From: Onchidella celtica
Lineage: Eukaryota; Mollusca; Gastropoda; Systellommatophora; Onchidiidae
NCBI GenBank assembly: GCA_963931925.1
Contig: OZ007569.1
Coordinates: 11,552,163 to 11,616,162, forward strand
Direction: 5' to 3'
DNA length: 64,000 bases
In this document: piece after piece, positions 44,876-55,121 of the stretch
Layout: each line of letters begins with the position of its first letter
How positions within the stretch are numbered: position 1 is the stretch's first letter
The notes under the pieces: model-generated
Told to the model about the DNA's origin: nothing
Databases searched by the model: none
The model's input: the letters and a program-made list of their open reading frames with translations, nothing else
Made by a program: the position numbers and the translations under genes

Positions 44876-45165
44876 TCGGGCAGTGCAGGCATGTTGGAAA
44901 GTGGATTTTTCTCATATTTTCAAGTCCCTGGTCCTATTGGGGGGTAGGATCGAGTAGTTCTTGGAAATTGGATTTTTCTCATATTTTCAAGTCCCTGGTC
45001 CTATTGGGGGGTAGGATCGAGTACCTAGTCTTCTCGGATAAGGACGAAAAAATTCGGAGGGCCTGTGTGCACGTTGCGCACGTTAAAGATACCTTGGCAG
45101 TTGGAAATCGTAAAGAGCAGGCCGAAAGGCCGCTGCCCGGGCAAAATTTGAAATTAATAGATTAA
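44876..45165 (+). repeat. Diverged copy of the coding-like repeat, with a 69-bp tandem duplication
   Basis: GTGCAGGCATGTTGGAAA and AAGTCCCTGGTCC parallel the 27460-27490 region. The stretch GTGGATTTTTCTC...GATCGAGTA occurs twice (about 44898-44958 and 44967-45023). The coding-like part (EYLVFSDKDEKI, HVKDTLAVGN) keeps frame and residues relative to 27496-27600. A C run of about 20 follows (45184-45203). Confidence 0.5.
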
Positions 45166-45285
45166 AATTTATCCATATCATCTCCCCCCCCCCCCCCCCC
45201 CCCGCCAGAACAAGAAATAATAAAACAAGTAAAGTGAGGTGTAAATGCCAAGGGCAGCGAACCTCCTAAAATAAAGACCTCAAAT

Positions 45286-45955
45286 CTGTATAAAACAATT
45301 GCCGAGAAGGCTATATAAAATAATTGCCCAGAAGGCTGTATAAAACAATTGCCTAGAAGGCTGTATAAAATAATTGCCCAGAAGGCTGTATAAAACATTT
45401 GCCTAGAAGGCTGTATAAAACAATTGCCCAGAAGGCTGTATAAAATAATTGCCCAGAAGGCTGTATAAAATAATTGCCCAGAAGGCTGTATAAAACAATT
45501 TCCCAGAAGGCTGTATAAAACAATTGCCTAGAAGGCTGTATAAAACAATTGCCCAGAAGGCTGTATAAAACAATTGCCCAGAAGGCTGTATAAAATAATT
45601 GCCCACAAGGCTGTATAAAACAATTGCCCAGACGGCTGTATAAACTAATTGCCCAGAAGGCTGTATAAAACAATTGCCCAAACGGCTGTATAAAACAATT
45701 GCCCAAACGGCTGTATAAAACAATTGCCTAGAAGGCTGTAAAACAACCGCCTAGAAGGCTGTATAAAATAATTGCCCAGAAGGCTGTAAAACAACCGTCT
45801 AGAAGGCTGTATAAAAGGTTTTTATTGCCCAGAAGGCTGTATAAAGCAGCTGCCAAGAAGGCTGTAAAACATTTGCTCAGAAGGCTGTAAAACAATCGCC
45901 AAGAAGGCCGTATAAAATTGCCCAGAAGGCTGCAAAGTCAATTATCCAGAGGACT
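45286..45955. repeat. 25-bp minisatellite
   Basis: About 26 tandem units containing GCCCAGAAGGCTGTATAAAA, mostly 25 bp, with variants (CCTAGAAGG, CCAAACGG) and shortened units toward the right end. Two units occur separately at 44835-44876. Because 25 is one more than a multiple of 3, and the unit has no minus-strand stop in most phases, overlapping minus-strand frames of over 100 codons appear. They are artefacts of the repeat. Degenerate traces (GGCCCAGAAGGCAG) reach to about 46130. Confidence 0.93.
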
Positions 45956-47204
45956 TACTTACTTTGTTCAAAGGGCGGCAAACTGCTTTCGGGAGTTATC
46001 GAACCGTAGAAAATATTTGATGAGTATCAAGTGCCCAGAGGGCTGGGAGTTGCTAATCAACAAAGACTGAAAATATTGTAATGAAATTTGGCCCAGAAGG
46101 CAGATAATTCAATGTCCCAGAGGGCAGAGTACACATAGACTTAATTAGTCTCATGTTGTGCAAGGTCGAACTTAATGCAAGTTAAATAATGAAATATCAA
46201 ACTGAACAGTAGGCCTAAGTACTTTGGACCACTAGAAATTCGACTAACAGTACTTTACCCTCCCGTAAGTATGGTTTGGGAGCCTGTATAATCCGTAAAG
46301 GAAATATAACAACACTATGCAACTACTAAGTAAGAGTAGCAGGATTCCACGGTGGGAGAATTCACGGTAGCATGTGAACTGGTCGAGCGCTTCCCGCCAA
46401 GTGACTGGTATGGGCCGCCGTTCATCTCATATTACCACGGGACTGCCTGGCGGCAGTTGAGTTAAAGTTGTGAAGTTAGTGACCTTATGTCAGGCCAGTG
46501 TTTCCTTTTCACGTTTGAACTGATACTCGGCAACACCCAAATTCTGTTTCTAGTACCTGAAAGTAACCTTCTGTCTGATACGTGTGATAATGACATATTT
46601 ATGACTGCTGGAATACGTGCGAATGTTTTCATCCAGTTTCAAGAAATCACCGATAAAACAGGTCCAAATCTGAGAACAATAGAATTGTGGAATACGCACT
46701 AATTTTTTTCTCGACTACAGACTTTATAATTCTATCATAGTCCCGTTGGGGAGGCCGGAGAAGGTAAACAATGTAGTTCCCATTTTCCTTCATGGTTATT
46801 TATGTGGAGATAATTATGAAAGTAGTCTTAACATTAATGTTCACACATTTATCTGTTTTATCTTCAGACATCCTTCAAAAAACTAAAATGTTTTAATAAG
46901 GGATATGGCTGGAGTGTATTCCAGGTCAGCGAATTCAGTGTAATTAGACAGCGTTCACACATGTCTGGCCAACATCGTAGAACTGACTGAGACTATTAGC
47001 AATTACTGCCTCTCATCATATCGAGGTCAACCATGCATTCACGTAAATCGATACTCATTCAGTTACATTGGTTTTCACAGACAAAATATTACATGTATAA
47101 AGAACTACAGAAAATCTATGGGGTGGTAGCATGGCTTAAAGCAAAGTCAAATGTAGCAAAAAGATATATACACCTTTTTCCTATTTGCCACATTTTGGTT
47201 TTGG
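45956..47204. other. Upstream region of the decayed receptor copy
   Basis: No gene recognised. From about 46440 to 46900 it resembles 56640-57060 upstream of R4 (shared CACCCAAATTCTGT, ATGGTTATTTATGTG and TTTTATTTTCAGAC-like blocks), so the tandem receptor unit begins here. Some DNA between this and the receptor remnant is unrelated. Confidence 0.5.
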
Positions 47205-47920
47205 TTTTCACTGGCCTGCCATAGCTATTGACTTCAGTGTCAACGTGCATGTTTAGGCTGAGTCACATGAAAGACTGACAGCGCTGCTGTACTTTCACCT
47301 TTTCAAGATGCACGGTTCTTTACTCCTTGTCAAATGAAATGCATCATTATTTTCTTTTACATGTATGTGCGTACTATGAGCCCAGTCGGGGAGCATTATA
47401 ATTCCAATGTGGATTTTCTCATGGACCAAAGATAATGCATTCAGTCAAACCTACGTGATCATGCCAGACACGCAACTTCATACTTACCACTTATCATACA
47501 CGTGAAGTCCATTTAATCGCGGGATTACTGTGTAATCATATTTGTTTTACCACACTAGTTTTATGAGTCTTTTTCTCTTGTATTGCAATCGCTATGAAAG
47601 GCCACCAATTAGTATCAAATAAAAGGAAGCAGGCCAAACCGACTGAAGGTATCGATGATAATATTGGTAAAAAGTTTTTTTCTTATATGTATCGTTTCTA
47701 CGAGTGTTATTATTAACATTCCTCTGTCAACATTTGAAATGTTTTTAGTATCAAATCCCTAAATTTACAGATACATGGTTGGTTTTATTAACGGCTGTAG
47801 CAGAAATCATTTACAGTGCACAGGACTCAAGCATTTATTTCCTATAGAGCTGTGTATCTAAGAAATTACTTGACACGTACAAAGGTATATTGTATAGTAA
47901 CAAAGGTGTCCAAAAAATGA
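47205..47920 (+). pseudogene. Decayed GPCR of the R3/R4 type
   Basis: Readable in pieces: HWPAIAIDFSVNVHV, a TAG stop in TM3, HERLTA, then a frameshift, KCIIIFF, a PVGSI-like TM4 end, and WIFSWTKDN. The loop, TM5, GKKFFLIC-like TM6 and a TM7 remnant follow, ending at about 47920. TM1-TM2 are absent. Several indels and at least one in-frame stop make it non-functional. It is closest by eye to R4 (AIDF.VNVHV). Confidence 0.88.
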
Positions 47921-50559
47921 TCTTTGCAAACCGATTTACAAGTTTATGATGGATTTAACATTCTAAATTATCGAGAAATCAGTTCTATATAATTTGTTAA
48001 AGAGTCAGCTAACACTGACATTATTTTTTTTTTGAAGTTCTTTAAGTTCGCCATCATCTAATGTCATGAGTTATGATGCTACTACACTGACGTAATTAAA
48101 AGTTTCAATGTATGTTCGAGTCCAACTTCAATCAATCCATGTTATGCTTACATTTTCCTAGTGTGTTTGTTGGTGTTTCTTGTACCAACATTTTCCTTCA
48201 ATTGCGTTCAAATTACTAACTTATAGTAGAGCTGTGTCACTCAAAAGCCTTTGATTATCACCTGGCATTTGTGACATTAAGAACTGATTATCCATCTCGC
48301 TTGAGCGATTACAACAAATATGTTTTTTTAGAAAAAATATGGGTAACACTTTTATTTGTTCATGATTGCCATGGCAGCTCGATGGAAACGAAAACTGAAT
48401 GCCTATTCCTGAGCTTTTCTATTGCTATCCGCTTTTACACATGGCAATTGTTTTATTATTATGAATACATGTCCATCCCTCCATCTGTCCAGCACCCGAT
48501 CCAATCATTGGCTCTTATGCTCAATCATAGTGAATCTTTTAAGTGTCACCAATTCTATCACAACTGTTACCACTAAACCCACGAGTGTCTAACTGCACAT
48601 AGAATAGAATGTGATTGTGTTTTTAAGGAGTATCATTTCATTCCAATTTAATAAGACACAAGTAAATATGGTATGCAAAGCCAGTCTGTGTTGCTTTTGA
48701 GTTGTTGTGATCGATTTCTAAATCTATATCCTCTTCATGTACCATATTCTAGCACAATGCATGCACAGAAAAGACACGAGTGCATGTCAGTTATGTTTGT
48801 GGGTGCATGGATGAGAATCGTTTAGGCCATCCAGTTTGAAAGTATCTAATGTATGGGACAGTTTGAGAGTGAGGCATGACAAAGCTGAGGAATCAATAAA
48901 AGATTTCATTAACAACAATTTCCAGTTTTCTGCATCTCTGTTGGGATGTGAGACAAACAATTATGTTAATTGTTATGCCACAAAATCACTAGAGGTCTTT
49001 GTGACACAGTCAAATGTGTCATCATTGAAAGCAGTTCACCTGTCTCACATACTATATACATGTCCTTAAATCACTGACAAACCATTTCAGGAAACCATTT
49101 GAAGTTCACCCCTGACTTCATCAAACAAAACCAATCTCATACGTCTACACTGCACTGGATTGCTCAAATGTGTGAACAGAATATTCTACTTCATGAGAAA
49201 CAACAAAAATAAGAGTAATGACTTCTCTTCTAGACATTATATACCAGCATACACTGATGAAACTTGAATGTATGTGTGTATTGTTAAATTCTGAAAAAAA
49301 ACACAACATGTTTTCCTAGTTTTCTTGTTGTATCTATCAAAATGACTTTCTTTTGAGAAAAGTTGAAAACGAGCTACTGAAAAAGAAAGGAGACCTTATG
49401 AGGAGTCCTCTGTTAATCATCCCATGACCAGACAATTACTCATTTCCCAGGTTACATTGGAAAGAAAATCGGCGATCACTCAACATACAGAAAAAACAAC
49501 AACAACAACAAAACTTCCCCTCTCCGAGTCTCTGAGTTTTAATGTTCCAGTTTTCAGAAATTCTAAGACAGAGTAAAGTTTTAACAACATTCAAATTCTA
49601 CCAATCGATGAACAGAATGAGTGTTCCTGCAGCAAAAAGGCCCATTCGGTCAGACGCGACAACGTCGATCTGTAGAATATAGAATACGCATTAGGGTGTG
49701 TCAGACATTATTGATATTTATAAGTCTTTGACTCAATCTATATTAGTCTAACTTATGTTTATGCACTTCATTATTGAAATAGTCAGGCCGGTTTTAATGA
49801 ACTGCTATTATTGTTCGTTGCCTATATATTTAGACTGCAGTAGCTGCAGTCATTTCCTTTTGCAGTCTCAAAGTACTCTATGTTAAAATGTTCCACCCAT
49901 TTATAACTGGCACATAAAGTAGATGTTTAACTAGATACTTCAGTTTATTCGATAAGAAGATTTATAATAATGTGCTAAATTTCAGGTGGAATTATCTATG
50001 AGATAACAAATCGTAAATTTGCTTCATGGTGAATTAAGAACAATTTTGATGTCTTTTATTTTCCACAGAATTATATGCAATTATCCACTGTGTCGTATCA
50101 TTGTCTGCCTGGCGGTTTGTATTAAAAGGCAAGACAAGGAGTGTTTTATTCTCCAAAATTATGGTCAATACAACATGACAGTGTGCGGAAACATTTGTTG
50201 TTTTATCCTTTCTTTAGGTGCAGGTATTCTCAATTCCAGGGAAGAGTCAAGGCTATAACTGTTCCATCTCAACATCACCACAGCAGACTAGAATCTTCAG
50301 TTGTGCAGTTCAAAGAGTAATGTTTAAAACCTTAATAGATATTTAATATTGGACTTAAAAAAATATTGTCAATGATAGTTGTCGTGCTTATAAAAACCCC
50401 TTAATGGAGCTGGACATATTAAAACTGTTAAGGCAATAGCAGTGTGTGGAGCCTGAGCCTTCTTTAAATAAAATTATATCACCAAACTGGCTTGTGTTCA
50501 CATTTAGAGTTACCTAAACAGTAATGTTACACCTTTAAAGGTTGACTTAATGTGGTGAG
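47921..50559. repeat. 3' flank of the decayed receptor unit and R3 upstream
   Basis: No gene. 48270-48600 resembles 58560-58900, 48780-49130 resembles 60755-61040, and 49345-49810 resembles 52316-52580 plus 52996-53250. The tail is therefore shared by the tandem receptor units. At about 49592 it preserves the site where unit R3 carries a THAP MITE. A/T-rich, with a CAA run (about 49495-49512). Confidence 0.6.
50550..50558 (+). promoter_or_regulatory. Two-codon upstream ORF before R3
   Basis: ATG TGG TGA at 50550-50558, then one G, then the R3 start ATG. The identical arrangement precedes R4 at 57175-57183. If transcribed as 5' UTR it could lower initiation at the main start. Conservation between the two may reflect recent common origin only. 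Confidence 0.45.
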
Positions 50560-51600
50560 ATGGCTGCCAAATTTAACAGGACAGCGTTTTCAACTTCAAC
50601 AGGTGGCGTTTACACAGGACTAGCCCCCATCAGTGATGAAATTGTAGAATTGACTGAGCTCGCTAGCATTTACTTCAGCAACACCATCGTCTTAATAGGA
50701 GCTATTGGGAACAGTTTTGCTATTATGGTCTTACGTCGTCATGGTTTGCAAAACAGCACCAATATTTTGTTAATCTCTGTATCTTTCAGTTCTCTCTTGT
50801 ATTGTGTGCTGGAGCTGTCAAAATTACTGCCTCTTGTCATATCACATTTCAACCCTGTATTAGGTAAATCAGTAATGACTTTCCGTTATATTTGTTTCCA
50901 CTGGCTCGCTATTGCTATTTCTTTCAGTGTCAACGTCCATGTTTTACTTATCTCCTTGGAAAGACTGACAGCTGTATTTTTACCTTTTCAAGTTGCCCGG
51001 TTCTTTACTGTTCCTCGAATGAAATGCATCATTATTTTCATATACGTATTAACCATAACCCCTTTGGGGGGTATTATAATTCCAGTGTGGACCTTCTCTT
51101 GGACTCAAGATGCATTGTCCAATGAAACCTACGCAATGTTGGAAAAAACACAACTTTATCTTGACCATACATATGAAGTTCATTTAATCGCTGGTCTGGT
51201 GTACAATCATGTTTACGTCACCACACCAGTTTCAGGTGTCTTTTTCTGCTGTATTGCAATCGGCATCAAAGTGGCCACCAATCATCATCGAATGAAAGGT
51301 AAAAAGGCCAGGACAACCAAAGGTGTTGATACTCATGTTGGTAAAATACTTTTTCTTATATGTATCGTTTCTACAATTATCAACATTCCTCTATTCACCT
51401 TTGAAATGTTTCTAGCATTAAATCCCTTAATCCGGTATACAGATCCGCTGCTGATTTTATTATCGGCTGTCGCAGAATTCTTTTACAGTGCGCAGAACTC
51501 GGTCAATTTTATCCTACACATTTGTGTTTCTAAAAAATTTGTTGACACATATAAAAGTATGTTTTGTTGTAACAAAGGTCGCAAAAACGGATGTCCTTAA
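50560..51600 (+). CDS. R3: rhodopsin-class GPCR, chemosensory-receptor-like
   Basis: Intact 346-codon intronless frame from ATG 50560. N-terminal NRT site; TM1 GAIGNSF; TM2 ISVSFSSLLY (Ser for Asp2.50). TM3 starts with ICFHW and ends SLERLTAVFLPF. Loop 2 has an NET glycosylation site but no Cys. TM5 has Pro; the basic third loop reads KGKKARTTKG. TM7 reads NSVNFILH, so the Tyr of the NPxxY-like motif is His here, unlike all other copies. The start is preceded by ATGTGGTGAG, a two-codon upstream ORF ending one base before the start, shared with R4. Membrane sensory receptor by family; ligand unknown. Confidence 0.87.
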   Translation: MAAKFNRTAFSTSTGGVYTGLAPISDEIVELTELASIYFSNTIVLIGAIGNSFAIMVLRRHGLQNSTNILLISVSFSSLLYCVLELSKLLPLVISHFNPVLGKSVMTFRYICFHWLAIAISFSVNVHVLLISLERLTAVFLPFQVARFFTVPRMKCIIIFIYVLTITPLGGIIIPVWTFSWTQDALSNETYAMLEKTQLYLDHTYEVHLIAGLVYNHVYVTTPVSGVFFCCIAIGIKVATNHHRMKGKKARTTKGVDTHVGKILFLICIVSTIINIPLFTFEMFLALNPLIRYTDPLLILLSAVAEFFYSAQNSVNFILHICVSKKFVDTYKSMFCCNKGRKNGCP

Positions 51601-52582
51601 ATGGGATTTACAAATTAATGAAATTGGATAAACCTTTAAAACGAGCAGATAAAACATATGGTAATGAAGCGGGTCATGGTGACATAATTTTTTTCATGAA
51701 CTAATGGTATAAGTTATAATGCTACTTTTTATGTGTGTGCAAAACTCTAACTTACGCTGACATTGCTCAAATGGTATGGCCATGTCATGAGATCACCAGT
51801 GCTTGCCAAGACATTCCTGCAAGGCACAGTGCAAGGAGGGAGGAGGAGAGGCAGAGGAAGAAATAGGAGGTCAATATCCCAGAATGAACGGGCTTGAGGT
51901 TGAGCGATACAATCAGGGGGTCAGAAAACCGAGAGGATTGGAGGATGCTGGTTGCCAGATCACCTGTGGCACCCCAAACGGTCCACAGGACTACGGGGTA
52001 GAGAGAGAGAGAGAGATAAAAAATATTGGAATATTCTAGCCCAACTCCAATCGATCCATAATACACTTACATTTTCTGTGTAGTTGTTGGTCTTTCTTTT
52101 AACAATGTCAATGTCCTTCACCTAACAACCAGCATACTTATGTTGGTGATGTGTTATTCCAACGCCTCCGACTAGTGTACATTAACAATTGAATATTTAC
52201 ATCTCTTGCACGGTCACAGAGTAACTGTTTTGTTGTTGTTGTTGTTGTTTTTGTTATAAACCATAATTTTTCCAGTTCAAGTATAAAGTGGCTAATACAT
52301 TTCTTGATGAGTGAAAGAAAGAAAATAAAAGAAAAAGAAAGGACACCTCACGTGCACTCTTCTGTCAATTATTCAATCATTCTACGACCAGACAATGGCT
52401 GTCAATGGCCTCCAGAAAATAATACCACCAGTTTCTCAGATAACATGAGGAATGCAATCGGAAATCTCTCAAAATGATAGAAAATTAGAAATAAAAATGC
52501 TTCGCCTGTCCAAGTCTTTTGGAGTTTTAATGTTCAGTTTTCAGACATTCCAAGAGGAAATAATTTTTTTTAACAACAGGTC
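51601..52582. repeat. R3 3' flank
   Basis: 51601-51762 and 52020-52200 match the R4 flank (58217-58400 and onward), interrupted by a LINE tail. Further on it matches 49345-49590. No gene; a TTG run (about 52230-52250) and AAAG-rich DNA (about 52315-52345). Confidence 0.6.
51763..52020 (+). pseudogene. LINE reverse-transcriptase C-terminal fragment
   Basis: The + strand reads LKWYGHVMRSPVLAKTFLQG, GGRRRGR, then in another frame EVNIPEW..GL, and finally RMLVARSPVAPQ with a TAG stop at about 52000. This is a very typical LINE RT tail. It is 5'-truncated, frameshifted, and ends in a GAGA run and A-rich tail. The paralogous R4 flank lacks it (join at about 58400), which marks it as a later insertion. 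Confidence 0.8.
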
Positions 52583-52995
52583 CATTGTGAATGACGTCAC
52601 AGAGTGGTTTTGTTTTGTTCTTCCGACACCCAAGATCAGCTAATTAGTGTAACTTCGAGATATATGTCTAAGCGGTTAAAATGCCTGGTGGTTGCACTGC
52701 AGTTGGGTGTTATGACAGGGGTGGAAAGGATGGATCCAAGCTGATCAGATTCCCTATCATCCGTGTAAACAAGGGAAAGCAAGTGAAAGAATTGACCGAA
52801 CGTCTCCCATTTAACATGTACACACGTGCCATTGTTTACTGTAGTGAACTACTTTTAGCTCACCTCCGGTTGGTTCGCGACGCCCCAAGTGCTCGCAGTG
52901 CAAATCAGCTAACGAATCAAAATCAATGCTACAATCGCCATGGTGATGCGCCGGTCCTTACATCAAAGATGGCCGATATGCGCAATGGGCCAATA
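52583..52995 (+). mobile_element. THAP-exon MITE, copy 3
   Basis: The left end GGTCCATTGTGAATGACGTCA is mirrored at the right by GATATGCGCAATGGGCC. It contains a CRE-like TGACGTCA (52592-52599). The THAP-like start opens at ATG 52681 (MPGGCTAVGCYDRGG, LIRFP), then internal sequence as in 23640-23800. The empty site is at about 49592 in the neighbouring unit. The 157-codon frame (52681-53154) begins in the THAP exon and runs out through the element into flanking DNA, so it is not a real full-length gene. Confidence 0.65.
52681..52800 (+). pseudogene. THAP domain N-terminal exon fragment in MITE
   Basis: Best-preserved of the THAP starts in the window: Cys5 and Cys10 in C-x4-C spacing and the LIRFP motif. 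The domain breaks off after KELTERLP; the expected Trp and the later Cys/His pair are missing. Suggests the MITE arose by internal deletion of a THAP-transposase element, keeping the promoter and the start of exon 1. Confidence 0.6.
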
Positions 52996-54179
52996 GTCAG
53001 TTTTTACCTGTTGATAAACAGAATAAGCGTTGTTGCAACTAAAGGGTTCATTTGGTCACATGCGACAACGCCGGCCAAAGTGACTTGCATTCACAATGCT
53101 GGATGGTCTCAAAAGAGTGTACAATATACATTAGGGTATGGCAAAAAGTATTGATATTTTATGAGTCTTTATCTTCAACTATACTGGTCAAACCTACTGT
53201 TATAAACTTGATCATTGAAAAGGCCAAGTTAGTTTTAATGAACTGTTATTAAAGTTTTTTTACTGTTACATTCTCAATTTGAACACAGCATGATATAGAC
53301 AGGTAAAATGTCAGGCGGGCCGTCGGGTCAAATCTTTTAAGTCTAGTCTTTACCTGGTTTTACAGACATTTTATAACGGTTGGTCAATACTAGGGTTTCA
53401 TTCTAAAAAGAATCGGTTTTGGGTGGGGCGAGCGAGTGGTAAGGAGAACAAACAAGATGACGCCAGTTGCTGAAGTCAGAAGAAAAAGATTGACAGCAAT
53501 CTTACAATTAGCTGGAGACTTTTCACTTTTCGTGTATAAAGTGAACGTTCTGCTCTTAGACCATTGCCTAACCAAGAAACTTTGGTCATCAATCAAAGTC
53601 AGCCCCAAACCAGCGATTTCCTATACCTATTCAAGGCGAATGTAATAAACGAGAATAGTCATGTATTTATTTTTACATCCATCCTGACAGTCTAATAGGT
53701 TGCAATAAATCCATAGAATGGGCCACTTCAAGATTCATTCTTGACAAATTTATTACGCCAGCGAGTGCTTATGTGTTTCATATTCTATGGTTCTGTAAAA
53801 GTGGATTTCTTGAAATAAAATCTACAAGTCTAATTAATTATTGAAAAAGCTTGAATCCAAGATTTTTCCAAATATCTAAAAAAAAAAAAAAAAAAGTAAG
53901 GGGTTACGTTCCTTAGTGGTGGTCATAATATGGTCAAGGCCACTTTAGATTTTAGGAGTTAACTCGTCACCATACATCAGCATCGGAAAGTAATACCCAA
54001 ACTATGCAAATTCTAGTTTAGACGCGTTTTCCGTATCATGATAGCAAGCTACCAAGTGAAACTGCAAGTCTCATAATCACATTTTTCATAATCTGGTCAT
54101 TTACTGATGCACTAAAAAAAAAAAAAAAGCCACATGAGGAAAAGCAGTTTTAAACACGCGAAGCATTACTTATTAGTGC
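52996..54179. other. Intergenic DNA, tail of the R3 unit then unassigned
   Basis: 52996-53250 matches 49600-49810. After that unassigned AT-rich DNA with A runs (about 53879-53896 and 54114-54128). Small open frames on both strands at 53390-53645 overlap and have no domain. Confidence 0.5.
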
Positions 54180-54184
54180 CAGCG

Positions 54185-54375
54185 TTGGCAGAATCGATCA
54201 CTTGCACCAAAACCAGTGCCACTGGTTCAAACCCTGATCCCGCTGACAAAAAAGAAAAACAAGGACGGACACGGAGAGTCACGACTTCGGTGTGGCCGGG
54301 GGTTCTGGAAGATATCAGAGGTTAAAGGCCGAAACATCGAATGAAAATATCCACTCTTCCTCTGAACCTCGTCAA
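54185..54375 (+). repeat. SINE-like repeat, copy A
   Basis: Contains GGTTCAAACCC (a B-box-like motif). About 130 bp further on it has GGCCGAAACATCGAATG and TCCACTCTTCCTCTGA. The same landmarks in the same order occur on the minus strand at 58935-59125. The upstream part does not show a clear A box. A tRNA-derived SINE is likely but not certain. Confidence 0.55.
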
Positions 54376-54857
54376 CTGTCTCGTGCCACCTGAGGAGTTG
54401 ACCGGGGTTAAGGGGGTAAGTTTCAATGACGTTCGTGTGACCAAGTACTGATGAAAAGTTAATTTTCAAGACAGGATATGAAAACTGCAGGCCAAAGCAA
54501 GCGATGTGCACCAAAATCCAACTGCAGTGTTGACAACATTTGGAGCTTTATTCTCCTTGATAGACTTTAGAAGAAAACCTAGACCCATGACCTGGATGTA
54601 GCTCCCTCCACTCCTGTTTTTCCAAAGAAAGCCAAGGACAGAAAATGTCTGGTGACGTTCCTTTCCTCTGAAGATCTCCCGCTGTATTGTCGACCAAGAG
54701 TTTTAAATGTTCAAGTCAAAAAATTTATCAGATTTCAAGACATCTGTTCAGTATATTACTTTACTTCATAAAGTGAAAAGCATAATGACATATTAAACAT
54801 TTGGCTGAGTTTTTGTGTTCGCCTATAGGATATTTTCATTCTGTTTTCACTTTTCAC

Positions 54858-55121
54858 CTAGGCGTTGTGCACCCACTGCAGCATGTAGCCCTCCGACAAT
54901 GCTTTCCGTTCTCTTCTGTTTGTTATTTTCCTCATTCATGTTGTTCTTCCTCTCTTGGTAATGACGTCTTTCTATCTTCTTCCTGGTCGTCCTCTTGTTC
55001 TTTTTCCTGCCCTTGGCTGCCATTCAGTGAAGCGTTTTGTCCACCTATTGTTATTCACCCTCCCCACGTGTCCGGCCCAATTCCACTTTTGTTGTAGCAT
55101 GAATTCCACTACGTCTTTCAG
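54858..55121 (-). pseudogene. LINE reverse-transcriptase C-terminal fragment
   Basis: Minus strand: LKDVVEFMLQQKWNWAGHVG, RWTKRFTEWQPR, KRTRGRPGRR, and at the end LSEGYMLQWVHNA with a TAG stop (54858-54860). A conserved LINE RT tail, a different family from the two other LINE scraps. Two in-frame stops replace expected residues. The + strand Ser/Pro/Cys-rich frame 54801-55097 is its antisense shadow. Confidence 0.8.

Noticed and set aside
45353..45723. Minus-strand ORFs of 106 and 117 codons made of a repeated YTAFWAI-type motif
   Set aside because: Pure translation of the 25-bp minisatellite in two phases, with no independent coding evidence.
52681..53154. 157-codon ORF as a complete THAP protein
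   Set aside because: Only the first 40 or so codons look like THAP. The rest runs through MITE and flanking non-coding DNA shared with 49600-49800.
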